Source: Lachnospiraceae bacterium
Lineage (GTDB): Bacteria; Bacillota; Clostridia; Lachnospirales; Lachnospiraceae
Assembly (NCBI GenBank): GCA_017513125.1
Contig: JAFWDI010000015.1
Coordinates: 1 to 64,000 of the forward strand
Length of the DNA: 64,000 bases
Reading direction: 5' to 3'
Shown in pieces: positions 43,633 to 52,546 of this stretch. The position numbers were made by a program, and so were the translations under genes. Within the stretch, counting starts at the first letter, position 1, and the number at the start of each line of letters is the position of its first letter. The notes beneath the pieces are model-generated. The model saw only the letters and a program-made list of their open reading frames with translations, did no database searches and was not told the DNA's origin.

Positions 43633-44835
43633 ATGAAATATGTATTGATATTAGGCGACGGCATGGCCGACTATCCGATCGAGGAACTCGGCGGCCGTAC
43701 CCCGCTCGAGGCGGCGTCGACGCCGTTTCTGGACATGCTCGCGGAAAAGTCCGAACAGGGACTCGCGAAGACCGTTCCGGACGGCATGAAGCCGGGCAGC
43801 GACACCGCGAACCTGTCGGTCATGGGATATGATCCCGAGAAGTATTATTCGGGCCGGTCGCCGCTGGAAGCACTTTCGATCGGCGTGCCGATGGAGGACG
43901 ACGACATTGCCCTCCGCTGCAACATCGTCATGCTTTCGGAAGAGGAGAACATCCCCTACGAAGCGCGTGTGATCGTCGATCACAGCGGCGGAGAGCTCAC
44001 GCAGGAGGAAGCGGCCGAACTCGTAAACATCCTGAAGCGCGAATTTGACTCGGAAGAGTTTCAGCTCTGGCTGGGCACGAGCTATCGTCACTGCATGATC
44101 TGGAAGCACGGGACGGTCGAGGAACTGGCCGCGCCGCATGACCATCTGGACGAGATCTGCGGGCCGTATCTGCCGAAGGATCCGAAGTTCCGCTCCATGA
44201 TGGAGAGGAGTTTCGAGATTCTGAAAGATCATCCGATCAATGTCCGCCGCCGCGCCGAAGGAAAGAACACCGCGAACTCGATGTGGTTCTGGGGGGCGGG
44301 CACGAAGCCGATGCTCTCGGACTTTTATGAGAAGACCGGGAAGCGGGGCGCCATGATCTCCGCGGTGGACCTTCTGAAAGGACTGGCCGTCGGCTGCGGC
44401 ATGAAGGTCTGCGACGTCGAAGGGGCCACGGGCCTGCTGGACTCGAACTTCGAGGGAAAGGTCGACGCCGCGGTGAACGCGCTGCTCGAAGAGGGCTGCG
44501 ATTTCGCCTACATCCATCTGGAGGCGCCGGACGAGATGGGACACGCGGGGAGCATCGGAAAGAAGATCCGCGCGATCGAGATCCTGGACCAGCGCGTGGC
44601 GCGCCCGGTATACGAGCGCCTGAAGGCTGCCGGCGAAGATATGAAGATCCTGGTCCTGCCGGATCATCCGACCCCGATCGCAGTACGGACGCACACGGGC
44701 GACCCGGTCCCGTTCCTTCTGTACGACAGCACGGACGAGAAGACGGGCGGACTCCCGTACTCCGAGAAAAACGCCGGAGAGACCGGCCTTTATCTCAATC
44801 ACGGATACGAGCTGATAGACCGCCTGTTCGGCTGA
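43633..44835 (+). CDS. Cofactor-independent phosphoglycerate-mutase-like protein, proposed homoserine kinase
   Basis: The 400-residue alkaline-phosphatase-superfamily protein begins MKYVLILGDGMADYPIEELGGRTPLEAA and shows DTANLSVMGYDPEKYYSGRSPLEALSIG near residue 58, the metal/catalytic site region HLEAPDEMGHAG near 300 and LPDHPTPIAVRTHTGDPVPFLLY near 340. These fit the archaeal-type ApgM/TIGR02535 subgroup. Members next to hom and aspartokinase are proposed to act as homoserine kinases where ThrB is missing; here it lies exactly between hom and lysC. Start 43633 is set by the family N-terminus; the ribosome site is weak. Confidence 0.82.
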   Translation: MKYVLILGDGMADYPIEELGGRTPLEAASTPFLDMLAEKSEQGLAKTVPDGMKPGSDTANLSVMGYDPEKYYSGRSPLEALSIGVPMEDDDIALRCNIVMLSEEENIPYEARVIVDHSGGELTQEEAAELVNILKREFDSEEFQLWLGTSYRHCMIWKHGTVEELAAPHDHLDEICGPYLPKDPKFRSMMERSFEILKDHPINVRRRAEGKNTANSMWFWGAGTKPMLSDFYEKTGKRGAMISAVDLLKGLAVGCGMKVCDVEGATGLLDSNFEGKVDAAVNALLEEGCDFAYIHLEAPDEMGHAGSIGKKIRAIEILDQRVARPVYERLKAAGEDMKILVLPDHPTPIAVRTHTGDPVPFLLYDSTDEKTGGLPYSEKNAGETGLYLNHGYELIDRLFG

Positions 44836-44905
44836 TAACGGGCGCTCTGCCCGGGATCATAAAAGCAGTATCGCTGAAAAGCATTAAAACGCAGGAGAAA
44901 GAAAC

Positions 44906-46126
44906 ATGTTGATCGTTAAGAAATTCGGAGGCTCCTCCGTGGCGAACCGCGAACGTATCTTTAACGTGGCGAACCGCTGCATCGAGGATTTCAGAGCCGG
45001 TCATGACATCGTCGTCGTTCTGTCCGCCATGGGCGATTCGACGGACGATCTGATCGCACTCGCGAAGGATATCAATCCGTCGGCCCCGCGCCGCGAGATG
45101 GACATGCTGCTGGCGACCGGCGAGCAGGTGTCGGTCTCGCTGATGGCGATGGCGATGGCGTCGCTGGGTGTGCCGGCGGTTTCATTGAACGCGCTGCAGG
45201 TCCCGATGATCACGAATTCCCGCTATTCGAACGCGCAGCTGAAGAGCATCGGCAGCGAGCGCATCATGGCGGAGCTCGAGAACCGGAAGATCGTGATCGT
45301 GACCGGTTTCCAGGGCGTGAATAAAGCCGGCGACGTTACGACGCTCGGCCGCGGCGGTTCGGATACGACGGCCGTGGCGCTGGCAGCGGCGCTGCATGCG
45401 GACGTCTGCGAGATCTTCACGGACGTGAACGGTGTATACACCTGCGATCCGAGAGTGGTCCCGGAAGCGTCGAAGCTGGGCGAAATCACCTATGACGAGA
45501 TGCTGGAGCTGGCGTCGCTCGGCGCGAAGGTCCTGCATAACCGTTCGGTGGAGCTCGCGAAGAAGTATGGAGTACAGCTGGTCGTGCGCAACAGCATGAA
45601 CAGAGAAGAAGGAACTGTCGTTAAGGAGGATGACGGTATGATGGAGAAAATGCTGGTCAGCGGTATCGCGATCGACAAGGATGCGGACAGAATTTCGATC
45701 ATCGGCGTAAAGGATCAGCCCGGTGTGGCGTTCTCGATCTTTAACGCCCTGGCGAAGAAGAATATTAACGTGGATATGATCCTGCAGTCGATCGGCCGCG
45801 ACGGCACGAAGGACATCTCCTTCACGATCGATGACGGGGAGCTCGGAAACGCGCTGGAAGTCATGGAGACCCTGAAGAAGACGCTCGGCGCGGACAAGAT
45901 CGATTACGAGGAGAAGGTCGCGAAAGTCTCTGTCGTCGGTGCCGGCATGGCGACCCACGCCGGAGTGGCGGCGAAGATCTTCGAGGCGCTTTATAACACC
46001 GGCATCAACATCCGCATGATCTCCACCTCGGAGATCCGCGTGTCCGTCCTGATCGATGAAACGGATGCGGACCGTGCGGCGCGCGCAATCCATGAAGCGT
46101 TCGAGCTCGAGGGCCTGAACCGCTGA
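44906..46126 (+). CDS. lysC: Aspartokinase
   Basis: The 406-residue enzyme phosphorylates aspartate, the first step to lysine, threonine and methionine. N-terminal kinase motif VKKFGGSSVANRERI, then TLGRGGSDTTAVALAAALHADVCEIFTDVNGVYTCDPRVVPEA near residue 148, followed by two ACT domains (about 262-330 and 340-406; ITSVGxx-like SVVGAGMATHAGVAAKIF). An in-frame internal ATG region near 45640 (MMEKMLVSGIAIDKDADRISI) could give a separate beta subunit, as in Bacillus LysC (inference). Confidence 0.95.
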   Translation: MLIVKKFGGSSVANRERIFNVANRCIEDFRAGHDIVVVLSAMGDSTDDLIALAKDINPSAPRREMDMLLATGEQVSVSLMAMAMASLGVPAVSLNALQVPMITNSRYSNAQLKSIGSERIMAELENRKIVIVTGFQGVNKAGDVTTLGRGGSDTTAVALAAALHADVCEIFTDVNGVYTCDPRVVPEASKLGEITYDEMLELASLGAKVLHNRSVELAKKYGVQLVVRNSMNREEGTVVKEDDGMMEKMLVSGIAIDKDADRISIIGVKDQPGVAFSIFNALAKKNINVDMILQSIGRDGTKDISFTIDDGELGNALEVMETLKKTLGADKIDYEEKVAKVSVVGAGMATHAGVAAKIFEALYNTGINIRMISTSEIRVSVLIDETDADRAARAIHEAFELEGLNR

Positions 46127-46166
46127 AGTTCGGCGTCTGCCGGAGCCCGAAACGTGAGATAAGCTT

Positions 46167-46622
46167 ATGAGAATGATCTCTCACAGCCCCGATGAGACAC
46201 TGGCCATCGGGGCTTCGTTTGCCGAAAAGGCAGTGCCCGGACAGATCCTGGCCCTGAAAGGCGACCTGGGCGCGGGGAAGACCGTGTTCGCGAAGGGCTT
46301 TGCGAAGGGACTCGGGATCGACGACGTCGTCAACAGCCCGACCTTTACGATCCTGCAGGTCTATGAGAGCGGGAGGCTGCCTTTTTATCATTTTGACATG
46401 TACCGGCTCGGCGAGCCCGAAGAGCTCGAGCAGCTGGGTTATGAGGAGTATTTCTTTTCGGACGGCGTCTGTCTGGTCGAATGGCCGGAGATGATCGGAG
46501 AACTGCTGCCGGAAGACGCGCTGACCGTGGAGATCCGCCGCGGGGAAGACCCGGACGAGCGGGTGATCGAAGCGCGGATGCCGGAGGAGGATCCGGACGC
46601 GGAGCCGGGAGAGGAAGACTGA
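46167..46622 (+). CDS. tsaE: tRNA threonylcarbamoyladenosine biosynthesis ATPase TsaE
   Basis: The 151-residue P-loop protein has Walker A LKGDLGAGKTVFAKGFAKGLG near residue 31, SPTFTILQVYESGRLPFYHFDMYRL near 58 and EWPEMIGELLPEDALTVEI near 105. TsaE is needed for t6A formation at position 37 of ANN-decoding tRNAs and works with TsaB and TsaD, both nearby. It is followed 1 bp later by tsaB. The last 20 residues are acidic. Confidence 0.94.
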   Translation: MRMISHSPDETLAIGASFAEKAVPGQILALKGDLGAGKTVFAKGFAKGLGIDDVVNSPTFTILQVYESGRLPFYHFDMYRLGEPEELEQLGYEEYFFSDGVCLVEWPEMIGELLPEDALTVEIRRGEDPDERVIEARMPEEDPDAEPGEED

Positions 46623-46623
46623 C

Positions 46624-47379
46624 ATGAAGATACTCGCGATCGAGAGCGCCCAGTCCACGGTATCCGTGGCTGCGGCGGAAGAGGATGCAGCCGGCGTTCG
46701 CCGGGTCCTCGGAGAATACACGGTGAACGGTACGAAGGACCACTCGCAGACGCTGCTTCCTGCGGTCGATCTGCTGACGGAGCGCCTGGGGCTGGAACTG
46801 TCCGAACTGGACGCAGTCGCGGTCTCGGGCGGGCCCGGCTCGTTTACGGGCCTCCGGATCGGTTCGGCCACCGCGAAGGCGCTCGCTTACAGTCTCGGCA
46901 TTCCGGTGGTCCACATTCCGACCCCGGACCTGATGGCGTACGGGATCTGCGGCGCGGACGGCGTGATCTGCCCGCTGATGGATGCCAGAAACCGCAGAGT
47001 CTTCACCGGCCTTTATCGGAACCGCGCTACATTCGAAGTCCTCGAGCCCGCGTTCGCCTGCGGGATCGCGGAACTGGCGGAGCTCCTGAACGCGCGCGGG
47101 GAGCGCGTCGTCTTTACGGGCGACGGGATCGGAGCGGCGCGGGAGCTGCTGGAAGAGACATTGACCGTCGAACATGTTTTTATGCCCGCACACATGGCGT
47201 TTCCCAGGGCGTCCGCGGCGGCGGTCCTCGCTCTGGACTGCGTGCGTGACGGAAAGACTGTGAGCGCGGCGGCCGAGGTGCCGGATTATCTCCGTGCTTC
47301 CCAGGCGGAGCGCGAGTTTGAAAAGCGCACCGGCATGACCGTGGAGGAGGCCGCGCGGAAGGCGCGGGACGGAGAGTGA
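46624..47379 (+). CDS. tsaB: tRNA threonylcarbamoyladenosine biosynthesis protein TsaB
   Basis: The 251-residue ASKHA-fold protein begins MKILAIESAQSTVSVAA and has the SQTLLPAVDLLTERLGLELSELDAVAVSGGPGSFTGLRIGSATAKALA block near residue 38. It forms the TsaB-TsaD complex that transfers threonylcarbamoyl to tRNA. Its TGA overlaps the GTG start of rimI. Confidence 0.94.
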   Translation: MKILAIESAQSTVSVAAAEEDAAGVRRVLGEYTVNGTKDHSQTLLPAVDLLTERLGLELSELDAVAVSGGPGSFTGLRIGSATAKALAYSLGIPVVHIPTPDLMAYGICGADGVICPLMDARNRRVFTGLYRNRATFEVLEPAFACGIAELAELLNARGERVVFTGDGIGAARELLEETLTVEHVFMPAHMAFPRASAAAVLALDCVRDGKTVSAAAEVPDYLRASQAEREFEKRTGMTVEEAARKARDGE

Positions 47380-47840
47380 CGGTCCGGATCCGGCCTTTGG
47401 GGGCGGACGACATTGCACGGACGGCTCTTCTCGAGAAGGAGATCTTCTCCGACGCCTGGAGCGAGGCTTCTGTCCGCAGCCATATGGCCGGCGCGGCGAA
47501 CGTAAGTCTGGGGGCGTTTCCCGCGGAGGACAGCCCCGGGGAAGCGGCGCCCGAAGCGGCCGGATATCTTCTGGGCATGATCGTCTGCGACGAGGCGGAA
47601 GTCTACCGCGTGGCGGCGGATCCCGCACGCAGAAGGCAGGGGATCGGAAGCGCGCTGCTGGAAGCGTTTCTCGGCGAATGCCGTGCGCGCGGCGTAAGAC
47701 TGGTCTCGCTCGAAGTCCGGGCCGCGAACGATCCGGCGATCCGGATGTATGCGAACGCCGGCTTCGCAAACGCCGGCCTGAGAAAGGATTATTACCGCGA
47801 TCCCGCGGACGACGGGATCGTGATGAGGTTGGAATTATGA
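47376..47840 (+). CDS. rimI: Ribosomal-protein-alanine N-acetyltransferase RimI-like
   Basis: The 154-residue GNAT protein has the core DEAEVYRVAADPARRRQGIGSALLEAFLGECRARGVRLVSLEVRAANDPAIRMYANAGFANAGLRKDYYRDPADDGIVM, with the acetyl-CoA loop RRRQGIG near residue 88. RimI acetylates the N-terminus of ribosomal protein S18; its placement beside tsaB and tsaD is the standard neighbourhood. The start is GTG 47376, overlapping the tsaB stop; the stop overlaps the next ATG. Confidence 0.92.
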   Translation: MTVRIRPLGADDIARTALLEKEIFSDAWSEASVRSHMAGAANVSLGAFPAEDSPGEAAPEAAGYLLGMIVCDEAEVYRVAADPARRRQGIGSALLEAFLGECRARGVRLVSLEVRAANDPAIRMYANAGFANAGLRKDYYRDPADDGIVMRLEL

Positions 47841-48745
47841 TCGATGTCTGCCTGCTCGGCACCGGCGGCATGATGCCGCTGCCATACCGCTATCTGACGT
47901 CCCTGATGACGCGGATCGAAGGACACCAGCTCCTGATCGACTGCGGCGAGGGCACGCAGATCGCGGCGAAAAAGGCCGGCTGGAGCACGTATCCGGTCGA
48001 CGTGATCTGCTTTACGCATTATCACGCGGACCACATCAGCGGGCTGCCGGGCTTTCTGCTCTCGATGGGCAATGCCGACCGAACCGAACCCCTGACCCTG
48101 ATCGGGCCGAAAGGCCTGGAGAGGGTCGTTTCGGCGCTGCGTGTCATTGCGCCGGAGCTGCCCTTCGAGATCCGCTTCCGCGAGCTGACGGAAAAGCGCG
48201 AGACGATCGATCTGGGGTTCGTAACGCTGGAGGCGTTCCGCGTGAACCACAACATCACCTGCTACGGCTATTCGCTCGTGCTGCGGCGCGCCGGGAAGTT
48301 CGACGCGGACCGGGCGAAGGAACTCGGCCTGCCCGTGCAGTTCTGGGGACGCCTGCAGAAAGGCGAGACCGTCGAGTACGAAGGCGCGGTCTATACTTCC
48401 GACATGGTCATGGGAGCCGAGCGGCGGGGCATTAAACTGACTTACTGCACGGACACGCGGCCCTCGAGCGGAGTCTCCGCGGCCGCGGCCGGCGCGGACC
48501 TGTTCATCTGCGAAGGCATGTACGGCGAGCGGGAGAAGGATAAGAAAGCCCGCGAGTATAAGCATATGACCATGTACGACGCGGCGAAGCTCGCGAAGGA
48601 CGCGGGCGCCGGCGAGCTCTGGCTGACGCATTACTCACCGTCCATGAACCGGCCGGGCGATTACATCGACGCGGTGCAGGAGATCTTTCCGCAGGCGGTC
48701 TGCGGGAAGGACGGCATGAGTACGACGCTCCGGTTTCGGGACTGA
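47837..48745 (+). CDS. rnz: Ribonuclease Z
   Basis: This 302-residue metallo-beta-lactamase-fold enzyme has the motif THYHADHISGLPGFLLSM near residue 57, N-terminal LLGTGGMMPLPYRYLTSLM, HNITCYGYSLV near 137, CTDTRPS near 205 and ELWLTHYSPSM near 258. RNase Z cuts tRNA precursors 3' of the discriminator base. Its ATG overlaps the rimI stop (ATGA). Sitting inside the t6A group makes the whole unit a tRNA maturation operon. Confidence 0.93.
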   Translation: MIDVCLLGTGGMMPLPYRYLTSLMTRIEGHQLLIDCGEGTQIAAKKAGWSTYPVDVICFTHYHADHISGLPGFLLSMGNADRTEPLTLIGPKGLERVVSALRVIAPELPFEIRFRELTEKRETIDLGFVTLEAFRVNHNITCYGYSLVLRRAGKFDADRAKELGLPVQFWGRLQKGETVEYEGAVYTSDMVMGAERRGIKLTYCTDTRPSSGVSAAAAGADLFICEGMYGEREKDKKAREYKHMTMYDAAKLAKDAGAGELWLTHYSPSMNRPGDYIDAVQEIFPQAVCGKDGMSTTLRFRD

Positions 48746-48757
48746 GGAGAGACGGAC

Positions 48758-49780
48758 ATGAACAGCGAACTGATACTGGCCATCGAATCGTCGTGCGACG
48801 AGACGGCCGCCGCCGTAGTGGAGCGGGGGAGAGTGATCCGGTCGAACGTGATCTCATCCCAGATCGATCTGCACACGCTCTTCGGCGGCGTGGTCCCCGA
48901 ACTGGCCAGCAGACATCACATCGGGAATATCGTACCGGTCGTCGACGCGGCCATGAAGGAGGCCGGCGTCGGTTTCGGAGACCTCGAGGCGGTCGCCGTG
49001 ACTGCGGGTCCGGGGCTCATAGGCGCCCTGCTCGTGGGAACGTCGTTTGCGAAGACCCTGGCCTGGGCGCACGGGCTGCCGCTCGTGGGCGTAAACCATA
49101 TCGAGGGGCATATCTGCGCGAATTTTCTCGAGCATCCGGATCTCGAACCGCCGTTTTTGTGCCTCGTGGTATCGGGAGGGCACACACATCTCGTGCTGAT
49201 GAAGGACTACGGGGAGTTTGAGATCATCGGGCGGACGCGCGACGACGCGGCGGGCGAGGCATTTGACAAGATCGCGCGCGCCGTGGGCCTCGGCTATCCG
49301 GGCGGTCCGAAGATGGACCGTGCGGCGAAGGACGGCGATCCGGCACGCTACGAGTTCCCGCAGGCGCACATTGACGGCGCGCCTTACGATTTCAGCTTCA
49401 GCGGCCTGAAGACCGCGGCGCTGAACCTGATGCATCACGCGGAGCAGGTCGGAGAGGAGATCTCCGTTCCGGATCTGGCGGCGTCGTTCCAGGCGGCGGT
49501 GGTCGAGGCATTGGCCGACCGGGCCATGCGCGCAGTGGAAGAGTTCGGCCAGAAACGGCTGGTGCTCGCGGGCGGCGTCGCGGCGAATTCCTGTCTGCGG
49601 CAGACGCTGGAGGAGCGCTGCCGGGCGGCCGGCGCGGAACTGGTGAAGCCTTCGCCTGTGCTCTGCACGGACAATGCAGCGATGATCGGAGCAGCCGGTT
49701 GGTACCGGTATATTAAAGGACAGACCGTGGGACTGGACCTCGATCCGTCCGCCAATCTTAAGTTAGGAGACATGCCATGA
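48758..49780 (+). CDS. tsaD: tRNA N6-threonylcarbamoyladenosine synthase TsaD
   Basis: The 340-residue catalytic subunit of t6A synthesis has the N-terminal ILAIESSCDETAAAVV, the iron-binding HIEGH (GVNHIEGHICANFLEHPDL near residue 111), VSGGHTHLVLM near 138, and GGVAANSCLRQTLEERC near 272. Its stop codon overlaps the galE start (ATGA). This is the universally conserved Kae1/Qri7 family. Confidence 0.96.
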   Translation: MNSELILAIESSCDETAAAVVERGRVIRSNVISSQIDLHTLFGGVVPELASRHHIGNIVPVVDAAMKEAGVGFGDLEAVAVTAGPGLIGALLVGTSFAKTLAWAHGLPLVGVNHIEGHICANFLEHPDLEPPFLCLVVSGGHTHLVLMKDYGEFEIIGRTRDDAAGEAFDKIARAVGLGYPGGPKMDRAAKDGDPARYEFPQAHIDGAPYDFSFSGLKTAALNLMHHAEQVGEEISVPDLAASFQAAVVEALADRAMRAVEEFGQKRLVLAGGVAANSCLRQTLEERCRAAGAELVKPSPVLCTDNAAMIGAAGWYRYIKGQTVGLDLDPSANLKLGDMP

Positions 49781-50793
49781 GAGTACTGTTATGCGGCGGA
49801 GCCGGGTTTATCGGTTCTCACAGCGCCGTCGAGTTTCTGAAAGCCGGGTATGACGTTACGGTCCTGGACAATTTCGTGAATTCCTCTCCGGAAGCGATCA
49901 GGAGGGTCGAGAAGATCACGGGAAGACCCGTGACTATGGTCGAGGGCGACGCGGCCGACCGGGAAGCCGTTGCGAAAGTGTTTGCGGACGAGGATATCTT
50001 CTGCGTGGTCCACTATGCGGGACTGAAGGCGGTCGGAGAGTCCGTCGAGCAGCCGGTCCGCTATTACCGGAATAACCTGGACACGACGCTCACGATTCTC
50101 GAATGCATGCAGAATGCGGGAGTAAAGAACATCGTGTTTTCCTCCTCGGCAACGGTCTACGGCGAAGCCAATGAACCGCCCTACAGCGAGACGATGCCCC
50201 GCGGCGCCTGCACAAATCCTTACGGCTGGACAAAATCGATGATCGAGCAGATCCTCGAGGACGCCGCGAAAGCGGACCCGGAACTGAGCGTGATCCTGCT
50301 GCGGTATTTTAATCCGGTCGGCGCGCACGAGTCCGGTCTGATCGGAGAGGATCCGAAGGGCCGTCCGAACAATCTCATGCCGCTGCTCGCGCAGACGGCG
50401 GTCGGCCTGCGTGAAAAACTGACCGTGTACGGCGGGGACTGGGATACGCCCGACGGCACCTGCCGCAGGGATTATATCCATGTGACTGACCTCGCGGAAG
50501 GCCACGTCGCGGCGGTGAATTATCTGAAAGACCACCGCGGGACCGAGATCTTCAACATCGGCACCGGAACGCCCTACAGCGTACTGGAGATGATCCGCGC
50601 GTATTCGGAGGCGAGCGGAGTGGACGTCCCTTATGAGATCGGCGACAGGAGAGCGGGCGATCTTCAGGACGTCTGGAGCGACGCGACGAAGGCGAAGGAG
50701 CTCCTCGGATGGGAAGCGAAACTGGGACTGGCCGAGATGTGCCGCGACAGCTGGAACTGGCAGTCGCACAATCCCCGCGGATACGAGGGCTGA
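49777..50793 (+). CDS. galE: UDP-glucose 4-epimerase
   Basis: The 338-residue SDR-fold enzyme interconverts UDP-glucose and UDP-galactose. Features: NAD motif GGAGFIGSHSAVEFLKAGYDVTVLDN, HYAGLKAVGES near residue 79, Ser in SSSATVYGE near 124, and Tyr-x3-Lys in NPYGWTKSMIEQIL near 148. It begins inside the tsaD stop; its link to tRNA modification is likely only operonic. A terminator follows at 50896. Confidence 0.95.
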   Translation: MRVLLCGGAGFIGSHSAVEFLKAGYDVTVLDNFVNSSPEAIRRVEKITGRPVTMVEGDAADREAVAKVFADEDIFCVVHYAGLKAVGESVEQPVRYYRNNLDTTLTILECMQNAGVKNIVFSSSATVYGEANEPPYSETMPRGACTNPYGWTKSMIEQILEDAAKADPELSVILLRYFNPVGAHESGLIGEDPKGRPNNLMPLLAQTAVGLREKLTVYGGDWDTPDGTCRRDYIHVTDLAEGHVAAVNYLKDHRGTEIFNIGTGTPYSVLEMIRAYSEASGVDVPYEIGDRRAGDLQDVWSDATKAKELLGWEAKLGLAEMCRDSWNWQSHNPRGYEG

Positions 50794-50895
50794 GTTTCGG
50801 CCGCGGCCCGATGTTCCTGCGGTTCCGCAGCTCCCGCGGACCCCGCAGGTAAGAGAGTTCTTAAGTTTTTCTCACAGAGTGTTTACTATCTTTTC

Positions 50896-50920
50896 AAGCC
50901 CCGCATCCGGCGGGGCTTTT
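50896..50920 (+). terminator. Intrinsic terminator after galE
   Basis: AAGCCCCGC (50896-50904), loop ATCCG, GCGGGGCTT (50910-50918) followed by TT. It lies just upstream of the amidase start. Confidence 0.88.
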
Positions 50921-50936
50921 GTGTTATCATTCGGGT

Positions 50937-51785
50937 ATGACTGAGAGAAGAGATCCCCGGAGAAATGCATACGGAAACAGATACCGCGGCACCCGCCGGC
51001 AGGCGCCTGTGCGGCATGAGCGCCGCCCCGCACCCGCACGGCAGGACCGCAGACGGACAGCTTCCGCGAAACGCCGCCGCACCCGCCGCGGCGCTCCGGG
51101 GCGTTTGATTCTGCTGATCGCCGTGATCGCGGCGGCGGTCACGGCCCTGCTGATCGCTCGAAACCGCCCGCACCGAGCAGTGCATCCGCTGGACACGGAC
51201 CTGTCCGGCCGCGTGATCTGCATCGATCCGGGACACGGCGGTTCGCAGGTCGGGGCGGACGCGGAAGGCATATACGAGAGCGACCTGAATCTGGCGATCG
51301 CTCTCTGCGTACGCGACACGCTGAGGCAGGCCGGCGCGACGGTCGTCATGACGCGTGAGACCGATGCGGACGTTCCGCTCGAAGAACGCGCCCGCATCGC
51401 GAACGACGCGGGGGCGGAGGTGTTCGTGAGCATTCACCAGAATATTACCCCGGAAGATGCCTCGGTGAACGGAGCGGAGACCTGGATCTATTCCGCGGAT
51501 ACCGCCGACGCCGCGGCTCTGGGTTCGCACATCCAGTCGTGCCTGACCGCCCGGACCGGCTCCGACGACCGCGGCCTTTACGAATCTTCGGAGCTGGCGG
51601 TCCTGCGCCTTACGCAAATGACGGCATGCCTCGTCGAGTGCGGCTTTATGTCGAATCACACGGAACTCGCCAGACTGGCCTCGGACGATTATCAGGCGCT
51701 GGCGGCTTACGGGATCGCGGAAGGGATCGCACTGCATCTGAGCGGCGCCGAAGCACCGCGGTATCAGGTCCTGCGCCAGTCGTGA
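50937..51785 (+). CDS. N-acetylmuramoyl-L-alanine amidase (Amidase_3), membrane anchored
   Basis: The 282-residue type-II membrane protein has a strongly basic N-terminal cytoplasmic tail of about 55 residues rich in Arg, a membrane helix (LILLIAVIAAAVTALLIA), and an extracellular Amidase_3 domain with zinc ligands in DPGHGGSQ, the Glu of YESDLNL, and His of VSIHQN, plus the catalytic Glu in VECGFMSN. It cuts the bond between muramic acid and L-Ala in peptidoglycan. Start 50937 is likely but the ribosome site is weak; the preceding 18 bp include the terminator tail. Confidence 0.9.
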   Translation: MTERRDPRRNAYGNRYRGTRRQAPVRHERRPAPARQDRRRTASAKRRRTRRGAPGRLILLIAVIAAAVTALLIARNRPHRAVHPLDTDLSGRVICIDPGHGGSQVGADAEGIYESDLNLAIALCVRDTLRQAGATVVMTRETDADVPLEERARIANDAGAEVFVSIHQNITPEDASVNGAETWIYSADTADAAALGSHIQSCLTARTGSDDRGLYESSELAVLRLTQMTACLVECGFMSNHTELARLASDDYQALAAYGIAEGIALHLSGAEAPRYQVLRQS

Positions 51786-51794
51786 ACGGGTCGT

Positions 51795-52271
51795 TTATGA
51801 GCTTCCGGCGGTCCTGCCGCCGCGATTTCTCTTACGATAGTGCCGCAGGAGATCCTCCATAAATGCCTCCGGATCATCCCGGTACAGATCGATCACGTCC
51901 GCCAGACGCATCTCGTACAGCCCGGGCTCCGGCTCGCGCACGGTCATCCGCTCGGGGGCTGTGTCATACGGCGCGCTCCGGTCCGGCTTTCGTCCGCTCT
52001 CCCGCGCAGCAATCGCGTCCTTCAGGTTCATGAACAGGCAGGACGGGGCAATGTTGAGCGCTTTCGAAATGTCAAAAATGATCTCGAGAGAAGGGTGATC
52101 CTCCCATCTGGCAGGTGATTCCAGTGTGGCCAGGTAAGAAGGAGAGATATTGATCTGCTCCGCAAGGTCTCCCGACCGAATTCCTGCATTTTCCCGAAAA
52201 TAGCGAAGGTTGCAGCTGAGGTTCTGGTAGAATTCACGATTGTCCTTTTTCGGGGGTTTGGCTCTGGACAT
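51795..52271 (-). CDS. XRE-family transcriptional regulator
   Basis: The 158-residue protein has a helix-turn-helix at about residues 14-70 (LSCNLRYFRENAGIRSGDLAEQINISPSYLATLESPARWEDHPSLEIIFDISKALNI) and a C-terminal tail with an acidic helix (DVIDLYRDDPEAFMEDLLRHYRKR). It has no recognised ligand domain. It is transcribed divergently from the ilvE-ilvB-ilvN genes, with an inverted repeat between them. The minus-strand leader contains GGAGAAG before the ATG at 52271 and a TATAAT box at 52335-52340. Confidence 0.85.
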   Translation of the reverse strand: MSRAKPPKKDNREFYQNLSCNLRYFRENAGIRSGDLAEQINISPSYLATLESPARWEDHPSLEIIFDISKALNIAPSCLFMNLKDAIAARESGRKPDRSAPYDTAPERMTVREPEPGLYEMRLADVIDLYRDDPEAFMEDLLRHYRKRNRGGRTAGSS

Positions 52272-52334
52272 GGTGTCGCTTCTCCGATCTTCGTTCTGTC
52301 TTTTCTCCTGCGGTTTCGGAAAAACATCGCTTTT

Positions 52335-52465
52335 ATTATAAACCTTTTTTGAAAATCCGTTTTTGTTAACAGCACGTTATTTTCGCTGTTAGCATCTTTT
52401 TTCGCCGAAATGAGATCTTTTTTGAGAAATTTCCACTCGAAACGTGTCCTATATTGTGGTATAAA
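52335..52465. promoter_or_regulatory. Divergent control region between the XRE regulator and ilvE
   Basis: The 275-bp intergenic region is AT-rich. It contains a minus-strand TATAAT (52335-52340), an inverted repeat TAACAGC-N11-GCTGTTA (52367-52391), and a plus-strand extended -10 TGGTATAAA (52457-52465) upstream of ilvE. No -35 is clear for either gene. The inverted repeat is a candidate operator for the XRE protein (inference). No T-box or other riboswitch was recognised. Confidence 0.5.
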
Positions 52466-52546
52466 TATTCAGAATATACGTTTTACTCAGTTAATCTGGG
52501 AAACTGTACGGACTTTTCGGACAGAAAGACTTCGGAGGTGTATGAA

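Noticed and set aside
52272..52546. Possible T-box leader before ilvE.
   Set aside because: No T-box consensus or terminator/antiterminator pair was found; the region is short and AT-rich with an inverted repeat instead.
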